This document shows, in pieces, positions 14,301 to 26,300 of a stretch of DNA of 64,000 bases. The notes below the pieces were generated by a model, which ran no database searches, was not told where the DNA came from, and worked only from the letters and a program-made list of their open reading frames with translations. The stretch is from Galaxea fascicularis. Its lineage: Eukaryota > Cnidaria > Anthozoa > Scleractinia > Euphylliidae. Position numbers and translations under genes: made by a program. Position 1 is the stretch's first letter. Each line of letters opens with the position of its first letter. The stretch spans positions 5,392,984-5,456,983 of the forward strand of contig OX419336.1 in assembly GCA_948470475.1 (NCBI GenBank). The letters are read 5' to 3'.

Positions 14301-17300
14301 ACACAACGCTCTGGGGGGAACGTTGCGTGACATTCCAAAAACGGCTGCCAAGGAGACTAGGTAACCTCGGGCGAGAGTTAAAAAAGTGTATTCAGAGAGA
14401 TATCTTGTTTTGTCGAAATGATTTGCCTTTGCCCTTTCAAGGAGATGTTCTGGAATTGCCGAGAAAACTTGCATCAGGTGTATGATGTCTTAACATAAAT
14501 CCAACAGCTGCATGGACAAAACGACAACGCACTGCCTCACTCATGCTTGCAACAGCATCTGTATACAAGTAAAAAGTCACTACAGCCACCCGTGCATGTA
14601 TAACTGCCCGCCAAACATTATTTTCGTGGAAACAATCCTCAGTTCCAACTGGCCTTATAGCTCCTATGTATACACACAACAATAAAGTAGCTCAAGTACC
14701 TTGACAGGCATACGAAGACGCGCTATTCACTTCTTTTTCAGAACACTTGGAACTCTCTCTCTCTCCCTGTGGAGCAGAAAGAAAACTGTATTTCCAGCTG
14801 TAAATGCTTAAGTAAAAACTTTATAAGTCATATTTGGGTATGGAAATTCATGCTGGAATGGTTCAGTAGACCTGAAACCAAAGAGTCCAGTCCGGCTCAT
14901 TATCTCTCCATCTCACGCGTGGTTACACTGTACTGAACTTTCGACCATGACTTCATGGCAATGAAAGTACCATAGAAAGATCCGTCATGTGTGCAAGTGA
15001 TAAACTGTATGATATTTTCAAAATTTCTGCCGTTTTGAAAACAAAAGGTAGAAAAACAAGAATTAGAATTACGATTCAGCGCATTATAATAATGATAAGA
15101 TGGTTTGAATTTTAAAAAATGACGCACAGACCAAACCAGTACTCTGTTTTGAGATTTAGAACGACAAAGACACACACATCACAATGCACAGGAATACCAG
15201 TTACAAAAAGACAGGTGTACCCGATTTCCACGGCATCTTCCTTTCACACATAAGCCATCGCCACACCATGAGCACCCATGTAGACTGGATGTACATCTCC
15301 TGCAACTCTGTCCAAGTTCACTGCATTTTTCTTGAGCTGAATCAGACAGAATCTTATAACTTTCTTGATTTCACGAGGAAAAAATTCAAAAGGGGCATAT
15401 AAAATGAGGAAGCAACTACAGTATTATACCACAGGAAAGCATGTGCACATAAAATAAATCTGCTTAAAGTAGAAGCATTTGCAGGAATATTCAGACTGCA
15501 AACGAGTAGAGTGATGCAGTCACCAAGACGTACTGTAACAATAGATTTATGATTTCCTGAGTTTCTCTTGGAAGATGTCAATTCAAAAGGGGTGTTTCAA
15601 TAAGGAATTTACAGCATTCAAGCACAGGTACAGGAGAGTACATATACAAATGCAAGTGTAAATAAACCTCATCGTAAAGTAGCAAGGTTCTCAGGACTAC
15701 TGAGTCTAAAGAGGGAACCAAGTTATGAAGTTACAAGGAGGAGTAACCGGGAGGGAGGGAGGCATGGTCGGGAGGGAAGGAGGCAGGGTCGGGAGGGAAA
15801 TAGGCAGGGTCGAGAGGGAGGGAGGCAGGGTCGGGAGGGAGGGAGGCAGGGTGGCCGAGTGGTTTATGTACACCGTAGGAAGCACACAAAATAATTATGT
15901 TGTAATTTCAATACCAGTATTACCATTATTATTATTTTTTGGCAAACAAAGCAACAGAGAAACTCATCCTTACCACTGATCTCTGGTTGAACACATTGTT
16001 CTGGTCCAAGGCAGGTTGAGTTTGTGCCACTCCATACACAGTCAGATGAGCTGAACTGCATTTCACAAGAGGTCCTGTCTTTTATCAGTCCACATGGTCC
16101 TGCAAAGTAAGCCCATCCTGTTAGTTACGGTCATATTTTTCGACAAAAATCACACTAGGAAGACAGTTTGAAAGTGCTTGTCAAGATTTGGGAGTTCTCC
16201 AAGAGGCCATAAAAGAGAAAGCAGAAGGATGGAGGGACTTCCACAGAGCTTTTACAGTACATAACATGGAAACCAAGTCATAAAAGGAGGGCTAGGTAAA
16301 GGACAGCTTTTAGGATTTATGCAAACTTCTCCAATCTATAGTTAGTAATTTAGTCCTTCAACCTATCAATGGTAACTTGCATGGGACAGTTGAGAAAACA
16401 ACACACCGTGATTTGCAATGTTCAGTGACTCTTCATTTGCATGTTGAATGGTAATGCATTTGCTTCAGTTTTGAATTGCTTTGCTCTGTGATTGATCGAC
16501 AAAGCTTGCGTCACTTTATTGACCAATGAGAAGCAATACCAAAACCAATCACAGTACTGGAAACAACAATGTCATCGGACATTATTTTTCTGACCAAATT
16601 TTGAAAGTGCCCGGCCAATTTCACATTGTGATCAGACATGATGTTCAAACAAAAAAAAGATATCCAAACAAATTTAAATACAGTTTTTAAAATTCTGCAC
16701 TGAATTACTACGTTATGATAAATATTGTCTGGTCAAATTATTGGTAAAATATCTGTCCAAAAGGAAGATACAAAAGGACAATGTAACGGCCTCTCAACCG
16801 TTTAGGTTTTCGTGACAAGCCTACGTCACATGCTATGACACTTTAGATACGGGACTCATACACAGCTCCACCAGGAGCAGAGTCGTGAAAACCTTTTTGG
16901 GACCGTTTTCAGTTTTGATTTCAAGTCTGTTGATAATTAAGCTGTTTTTCACCCGTCCAGCCTTACAGTCTTTGACGGTTTGGCAGCTTAAGATGTCCCC
17001 TTGTAATAAATGGCGTTGTTAGTCACCAAATCATGTAAGGCCTTGGTTAAATTGTAATTATCACTGAGTTAATTTCCATGCACCGCTTCTCGACCAACTC
17101 GGGAAAACAAGCGGTGGCGACAGACAAAATGTCCTGTTATGGAAGAACAATTATTTGTAATCACGACTTACATGGGCACATTTCCTTTGCTTTATGCCGG
17201 TCACATGTACTTGCTATTAATTCTAATTGACTCATTGCACTGCTTCGGCGTACTGTGATTGGCTGGAGTAACTGTTTTGGTTTCAGTTTTACGATATTCA

Positions 17301-20300
17301 GTTAAAAACTACTCTAGACACTTTGGCTTACCTGGTGTAAATGACAAGATGTCATTGAATAGAACTCCTTGGAAACCTCCAAACACAAACATGGTTCTGT
17401 CATAATACAGTAGAACAAGATTGTCAGTGAAAAATGATTAAGGGCCTGTTTACATGGAGGTGGGGGACCCCAGGTAGGTGAGGTAACCCGCCTAGGTGGG
17501 GTAACCCGCCTCTCCATATAATCTCTCATTTTTATTTGATCATGTTTACATGATAGGTGGGGTAACCTGCCTAGGCGGGTTGCCCGGTCTGCCAGGTAGG
17601 GTAACCCTGTCAGCCTGGGTCGCATTTTGCCATGTAAACGACTCGAGGTGGGGTAACCCGCCTAGCCGGGGTCGAGTTGCCTGAGCAGTTAACTGCCTTT
17701 GGTGGAGGCATTGCATTATCAAAAGTGACAATAAAAAGCCACAGCACTGAAATGTTGCAGCGAGAGCAGATAATGAGAGGAAAAGAACACTGACAGCCAA
17801 AATGCATCGTTCACCCGCCATTTTCGCTGTAGTGACCACGCAACAACGTCTAGTAACGTCACCCCTGGACCCCGGGGTTGTAAGTTTGCATGTAAACGCG
17901 GGCCATTTTTCGACCATGGATAGGCAGGTTACCTCACCTACCTGGGGTCCCCCACCTCCATGTAAACAGGCCCTAAATTACATTGCATATTGTTTATTCA
18001 TATCATACAGAAAAGAAACAGGGCATGGACTGTTTGAATCTACAGCATTACAAACATACAGTATAATCACAGAGGAGTCCTATTTGACTGTATTGCTAGT
18101 TAAATTCACCGAATAACGGCAGCGTGAAACGATCTTGTTGATTTGAATATTAAAATGTGCGTGATCAAACTGCATACATGCGATCATGTTTTGCTGCAGT
18201 TACATTGCGGTTGAAATCCTATCCGCAAGGCTTAAGCCGCATACAGTAACTGTGGGCTTGTCACTCGTTTCATGCTGCCATTGTTTGGTGAATTTAACTA
18301 GCAATGCGGTCAAATAGGACTCCTCAGCTCCCTGTGGTATAATCTCTTTTTACTCATTGACTGTTCACAAACTAGTTGCTAGACATCACTGTTACAAGGC
18401 TCCAAATGTACACAATTCTGGTCTCTGAATTGACAAGACTGTAAGTTACATGTAACATTAGCACCATTGACTCTTTCCAGATGGACCTTAAGATCTGATT
18501 CCTCAGGGAACCATTTTTGACAGAATCACCGTTACCGTTTAAAATTTCAAAGTTGAAATGAACCGTTGTTACTGCCAAATATTTAGTTGTTTAAAACTTT
18601 AGTGGCCATTAAACTCGATACAACTGAAGATTTCCATTAAAAATGACTGTTCGTTCAGCTGCAAAACCAAAAATGTTTGCTTTGAACACCCTCAAACAAC
18701 TCCAAAAATAAACACTTTTGTCTTAAAGTTTTCAATACAAAAATTTCTCCGAGCACTGAAAGTCAACATTTGCAGTGAAGTTCAGTTCCTCTACTCTGTT
18801 CTCTTCCACGCTTTCCTGCTCACTCCTTTGGCAAGCAGAGCAAAAGCTCTTTAAGTACAGGTATTCCCACTCATCTGAAATTTTCGTTGACAACCGAATT
18901 GAATTTCTGGGTAATTCCTTGATAAAGTAGAGCCATCCAGTCCTACAGGCGAAATATTCAGCTGATTGCATTATTTGCACATCAAAACAAACCAAAATTG
19001 CCATGCTAGGTCCTGGAAGCCATCCACAGAAAGGCCAGAAACACAAACTCACTCATCAACTGCCAAGGCTCGCTGAGACAATTTCGGCAGTTCATTCGCT
19101 GTGAAATCATTTTCCAACTCTGTTTTCTTTCAGAGGATTGCCTCTACCCTAAACCCAGCTAAAGGATGCCACGCTCGGGACTTCTGAAGTGGCAAATGGC
19201 TCGTAAAAGACACTTACTTGTATAAATCAAATATGTACCAAGTTCACTCGTGAGTGCTTGCTTGGCAAACAAGCAACAGCTAGCATGACTAGCGTGACAA
19301 GACAGAGAGAGTCCCTGGTGTCTTAGATCAGCAAATATCTCCATGGTAACACCAAATAAGGAATGACGAGATCACGCTGATTTCTTACACTAAAAAATGA
19401 CAAAAAACAGCCAAAAATGTGCGCTGGAAAAGAGTTAAGGTAGAAAAGATGCTTAAGTATTCACACAAACACCACTATTTTTTTTTTTACCTGTTGAAAA
19501 CTGAGGCAGTATGGCCATATCTCCCTAAAGCTTTTACACCCCTTGGATCTGGCAGCCTTTTCCACTCATCACAAGCTAGAAATTGAAATACATGTACAGC
19601 TGTAAGTACACTGTTGTAAATGCGGGTGCCCACTGGAAAGTTACAATAAAAAAAAATCATATTCAAAAAGCACTAAATACAATGCACCTCGGAACACGGT
19701 CAAAATACTTGGAAGACAAGGCAAAAATCACACAACAATGGGCTATTCAAAGGTACAACCATGAACAGCCTGTACATGGATTTGTGTACAGATCTCCAGA
19801 TCTCCATCCTGCACCCCCCTCCCCTCTACTCTGACTACTGGAGGGGTGGGGGGGAACTACAGTAACTGCTTGTCATGCCTGTTTTAAGTTACATCCCGCA
19901 TCTTCTACACATACAGTCATTACTTCTACACTCTAACCCAATGAATTTTGACCTAAATAGTAAATCAAATTATGATAGTACAGCTGTATTTATTTTGAGG
20001 AAATTGCTTTACTTATGACAGTATTGTTTGCATTTGTTTTGCTGAATTTAATTACCTTTGTCATAGGCCAGAATGTCCGTAGAGAAGCAAGGAAGGTCAG
20101 AAGGCATATCTACTGTGCCATTGTGCGAATTGCCACCAAACACTAGCATCAAATCATCCAAAAACACTGCTGAGTGAAGGAAACGTGCAACACTGCCATT
20201 CTTCAGGCCTCGCCTGAAAGGAAATCATAAATACCGGTATTTAGTTTCCAATCACCATTCTACAAGGACTATAATTTACAAGTATTAATTTTGTTATGAG

Positions 20301-23300
20301 AAAAAGATTAAAGGAGCAAAGTATATACATGTGTACAGCTGTAGAAGCCCTGAACTTCACATTTACATTAATAATCATAACTATAACAAAATTCTAGCAT
20401 CTGATTGGCTATCACCAGCTATGATTTTAGCACTAATGGGACAGTGTAACTGGACAGTACACGTCATGCCTAAATACGAACCATTGCATGGGTGCTGGAA
20501 GAAGGCAGTGGCACTTTAATAATCATTACGTTCTTTACTATGCATCTCAGGGTGAAAAAATAATTATTATTCTTTCCTGATACGATAAACGTATTGTTCT
20601 TGTATTTCTTTCTTGAATTATGAGATTAATTGGTAACAAGACTTTGGGTCGTCCAATTTGGTCTGTTAAATGCTACTTGTTATGAAACAAATGAGTCAAC
20701 AGCGATTTTGTTTATCACTCATATGAATTACAGACTGAATTGACTCCACGTGTATTCTACATGTACTTATATTCCATATTTTACAAAGCACATGGTAGAC
20801 CTAGGAAGAGGTGGACTAAGTCTCCAGCCAAAAAAAGATCAGCCTGGTAGAGACCACACAGCTTACACTGTATAATCAGAAGGGAAGCTTTCCTGCACGA
20901 CGCTTCATGGTACAAGAGCTACATGATGATGATGATGATGATGATGAAAAATAACAATCACTGATCCTGATACATTTCAGAGATATTATTTTGTATCAAT
21001 GTTGGCTTAGCACCTACCATGTTCTTGTAGTGGGGTTATAAGATGTTAACCCTGCTGTTAGCAAGTTCGATTGTTTCCCCTTGACAAATCCACCATACAC
21101 ATAAATTAAATGGTCCACTGGATCATAAGCGCTACTGTGGCCATACGGCGGTCTGATGATGTCTGTAGGGACATCGTGTACAGTCCACATGCCAGTCACT
21201 ATGGAACAAAAAATTAATGAGAAAGAACCAATCGGCTGTTTATAGCCTTGTAAACCAAACACTGTCACCACAGCTGCAGAATGCCTGTAGGGATGTGTGG
21301 TTTCAGAAAATCCTTAACCCCGCCATGGATGGTTTTTCACTTTGCATCCCCCACCTCTCCAGAAATTTCAATTTAGCTCCATATTTTTCTTTTAAAACTT
21401 TTGCTTTTGCCACCCCCCTCCCCCTCAGAATTTCCACTGACCTTCTGTGGGGGAGGTATCAATATTTTCAGGTATTGCACAATGTGTAGTAGCAGCATTA
21501 TTTTGCTTCGTATCTACATGTAGGTAAAAGCTGGGGGCTGGGAAAAATACAGATCTGTCAACTCAATTTTCCCGGCTGAAAAAGCTTTTACTGCCTTAGA
21601 ACTCTGTAATGATTGATTCTTCTAATTGCCTTCTGTTACATTTCACACATACGTCCCTGTATGTGTGACATTACCACTGTACTGCACCAAAAGGATGTTA
21701 CTATAATTATGCATATGTAGTACTTACAGAGGTGAAGAAGTAAACATTACATCTTACCAAAGTCATATTCCTGGACTTTATCTGTGTAACCCCTCTGAGG
21801 TCCATAACCAAACAGAACAATCATTTTAGAATCTACCAATGAGGCAGTGTGTCCAGCGACTGACAGAGGCATATCACCTTGGGCAGCAAGCAAGGACCAA
21901 CGTAATGACTGTGTGTCAAATGACCACAGTTCATCTGTCTCCTTTTTGCCAATTCTGCCTCCAAATATGTAAAGAGATGCCTGAAAAAGCCATGTTAGTG
22001 TCAAACTGAAAACTACAATGTAACCATTAAGTCAATAAATTATCACTTGTAATTCATTTTTTTTTAATGACAACGTGACCTTATTAAATTGAAAAAATCA
22101 ATGGAATTACTGATAAACAGGATTTTTCTTAACAAGTGTAAATGAAGTCACAATGCATTAAACATGGCCACTTTCATCTGCTGTACATGTATTTTAAGTT
22201 AAATACTTACTGGACACTTGAATATAAAAACCAGACACAAAAATGAATAGCATGCATTCATGTCTAAAGCAATTATTATCTCATACAGGGGACACTCATT
22301 AAAAATGTTCAGGTAGAAACCTGAAAGATAGTAACACTAAGATCAGGGTTGTGTGTGTCCACCAGTGATGATAACTACAAAAAGTCATGTAAAATAATCA
22401 AATTAATAAAACTCAGAGAGGGTATTTTGCTAAAAGTTTTAAATTCAAAATGCAGGGTTCTACTTGTTTACCATGATTTTGTCATGTAAGGCGAGACAAA
22501 GACACAACATACACTGTACACAAAGAAACATTAATTTTTTTGATTCTGGATGTACTGTACATACATTATGAGCAACCATGGAGTGACCATAACGCCTTGA
22601 TGGACCTTCAGTTGAGTTTACAGCTTCCCAACTGTCACTGGGAATGTGATACCTATAAGAAAAGCATAATACAATACAATACAATACAATACGATACAAT
22701 ACATTTTGTTAGCCTTCCCCAAGGGGTTTTTCAAGACTAATTTACAATACTTTTTGGGGACTTTTGCCAGACTGTACAGTGCAGTTTACAATCATTTAGA
22801 GAAGTCATAGATGCCCCAAGGTCAGCACTAGGGGTGGTCACAGCCAGGGTTTATTGTTACATCCCTAATGGTTCTTTAACATACAGTACACAGAATTAAT
22901 TGCGGAGAGTTGCGAGACAGGAGCTCTGGCTTACTGTCCTTATTCAAGGCGACTAGAAAGTATAACCATTTGCAGATACATGTCAGTGCAAAGGAAGCAC
23001 TTTCTCTTCAGTCATTTAAAGACCCTGAGTGTTGGTCTGGCCCGGGGTTTGAACCTACAACCTCCCGCATGGTAGTCCGGTGCTCTACTAACTGAGCCAA
23101 CCGGTCGGTACAAACCTAACCTAACCTAACCTAACCTAATTTTTAAAGTAATATAAGAAAATAACTGTACAATGTACATAAAGATGACTTTCACTACATA
23201 ACTGCAACTAGAATACAAAGAATACAACTACATGTACATGTGTGTCTTAAGCCAAGCGAAACAATAATAGACTATGACATTTTTTTTGTCACATGGTTGA

Positions 23301-26300
23301 GTTTCTCTAGCACATTAAATGTACATGTACGCAAACTATAAATACCTGACAAGGTTGTCAAAGGGTTTCGAATTGAAGGAAAAGCCTCCAAACACCCACA
23401 TGTAGTCACCAAGCACAGCAGAGGCATGCGATGCCCTACTCTGTATTAAATCTGTAACAGGTCAACAAAGAATATTACTGACAAAATTCGTATTGGCTGG
23501 TACCTGTAGAGAGTTGTGATGTGTACATGTCGATGCATGGGAAGGGTATAACCTTCCTGAGTAACACCTGTCTCTTTTGAGCAGATAACTCTAATTAGCA
23601 TTTAATGTATCTTTATGTTTGAGTGATTTCTAATAATAAGCAGTGTTTCAGATAATAGGGGGTCTTGGGTCAAAAATCCTACAAGGTCAGCTTCATGACA
23701 CGACAAATTTACAGAAAATTTACAATGATTTGGTGCCCGCACTGGGAAGCTGACCTGTTGGAATTCCTTGTTGACACCCTGCCTTATCAACTTATCTGGA
23801 ACCCTGAATAAGTGCTCTGCACTGAAAAAGAACTTGCATTGCCTGCTACTCACACAGGCCAGCAAGCAAAAAAATGTGAATGCTGTGAAGCCACAAGGAG
23901 TCCCTGCAAAAGGCTCAAGGTCACAGCTGTACAGTTTAAAAGTGGGTGACCACTCTCCAGCCTAAATTACACTTACTAGTAGCTGTTGTAGTTTTAATTT
24001 TTTGTATTTAAATTTTTTTAAAACCAGTTTAATATTTATTTTCATTTGTGATCAATTCATTGCCATAATCTGAAACATAGGAAAATAAAAATCACACTGG
24101 CTCAAAAAAGTTTAAACCAGGAAAATGCATGTGATTGGCTTTTTACTTGAAACACAATAACATTCCATAAATATTTCCAGTGTTCACAGGTTTTCGATTT
24201 TCACAGCCAGCATAAGTACAGTCGAACCTCGATTATCCGGACCTTGATTATCCGGACTATTCGATTATCCGGACTTTTTTCTCTGGTCCCAATTTTTTCA
24301 TGAATATTAATTAGTTGTGATCTTGAAAACTCTAAGTCGCAGAAAACCCCAATAATCCTTTCAAAAGACTGTTGAAACAGCGTATTATCCTGTGCGCTTT
24401 TCAAAATTCGCAAGTGCAACGAGACAAAGAAATATTCTAATGCGTTCAGCTGACATATACATACAGGCTGTGTAGATTTCACAATTAAAATGATGTTTTC
24501 TTTGCTGTATACCTTTTGTTCACATGTCTATTCATTAATATTGATATTTTCGATTATCCGGACTATTTACCGAGGTCCCGACGAGTCCGGATAATCGAAG
24601 TTCGACTGTACATACATTAGAGAGTGTACATTTATTCAGACTACCTTGGCCTTTTGAAGAATGTTGGATCCAGAGAGCTCTGTCACCAGTAACATTACAA
24701 GATGCACCTGCAATGAACACAGCATGGAAAAAATTAATGTCATAAAGTTCATGCCAGTTGATTTGCAATTAAAGGGCATCAGTCTGAACAATACACAGTA
24801 CACCATGAATTTACAACAATGTCAAAACTTAGAAAATAAATTTCCTCACCAGAAAAACCAGCATTACAAACACACTGCCTTGCGGTGTTGTCACAGTAAC
24901 CATTGACACACTCAGCAATACAGGTTTGGATGTTGCAGTTTAAGCCAGTCCATCCCACATCACAAACACAGCTTTCATTTTTATCACAGTGACCATGAAA
25001 ATTGCATTTTAACGAGCAATCTTTTGATATGCTGTGGCAAGAATGGCAAAAATAAAAAAAAAAGTTAATGTGCTGATAATATATGTGCACATGTTGAAAG
25101 TCTTCAGAAGTAGTGTTAGACTGATTGTAGAATATGCCGTACAGGTGTGGCAAGACATTCCCGTGAGACCGTGCAAAAAAGGGCACTTAAAATCATATAT
25201 CCTAACAGTTCATACCATCAAGCACTGTCACTAGCCAATGAAACTACACTTTCCAATAAACACGAGCTTCTATGTCATAAATTTATGGCTGAGATGATGG
25301 ACACCCGTGACCACCCATTATCATGCTTGGTGTCCACTGTTGTACATAGAAGTATTCCGTATAATCTTAGACCTACTTCTTCTAGACCATTCAATAACTT
25401 CATGACAACCAAGAGATCAGAGAACTTTTATACGTTTTAAATAATCGTCATCTATGTATCCATCTGTTTAAGTAGTATAATTAATACATTGCTTAAATAG
25501 AACACTATTGTTAGTTTTAACTGCTTGTTAATTCAGTTATCTGCAAGAAAGTGAAATAAATGCGTTGTTTATTTTTGTTTATAATTATACAAAATGATAT
25601 TAAGTAACCTCAAACATTAAAGCTGAATTAATGAAATGAAATGTACATGTCCACTGTATTAACTGTAGTCTGTCTCTCTCTTGGTGAATTAATTTTGACT
25701 ATTTAAATGAAGTTCAGCTATACTGTTCTTAAAGTTCCTATGACTACCAACACACACCTGTATTTTATTCTGAATCCTTGCTCAACATACAGCTTATCAC
25801 TGTAAAAGTATAGAAAAGCAGAGCCAGAATTGGCCTCTAACTTGAGAGCTTGTCCATAGTTTTCATTTCTTGGGTCTTTAATAATTCCACTGCAAATCAA
25901 CAGAAAGAAATACAAATCAACTTACACTAGGTGTCTACAGTCTGACTCCTCTTCCTTCCCTTTCTACCTGCATTTTTGTAGTTATGCTGTTCACTAAATC
26001 CAATGCATGCTACAGAACTTAAAAGAAAGAGAGAGGTTGCTCAGAATTTACCTTTTGCAGCCTAGGGGATTGTAGCTGCGACAACAAAATTGCCTAATTG
26101 CGCTTGATGAAGAAGAACACATACTAATCCTGTAGTTTGTTGAAATTAATTGTCACCTGTGTATTGTCAATGCCATTCAAGTTCACAGTTTGGCCACCAT
26201 GTTGGATTATGTATCTGGAGCACTTAACCTCAATCTCATGCTAATCCAAATGAAGACGAGTAGCTCTGGGAATGAGTGTATGCAAGGCGAACACACTTAT

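Noticed and set aside
15848..15872. tRNA-Leu/Ser-like start (GGGTGGCCGAGTGGTT)
   Set aside because: Only a short 5' match; no anticodon arm or T arm follows.
15725..15979. 84-aa ORF of VGREGGR repeats
   Set aside because: Product of a 21-bp minisatellite, a multiple of three, so all frames stay open.
17546..18116. ORFs of 104-123 aa on both strands
   Set aside because: They read through the arms and GGTGGGGTAACCCG repeats of a foldback element.
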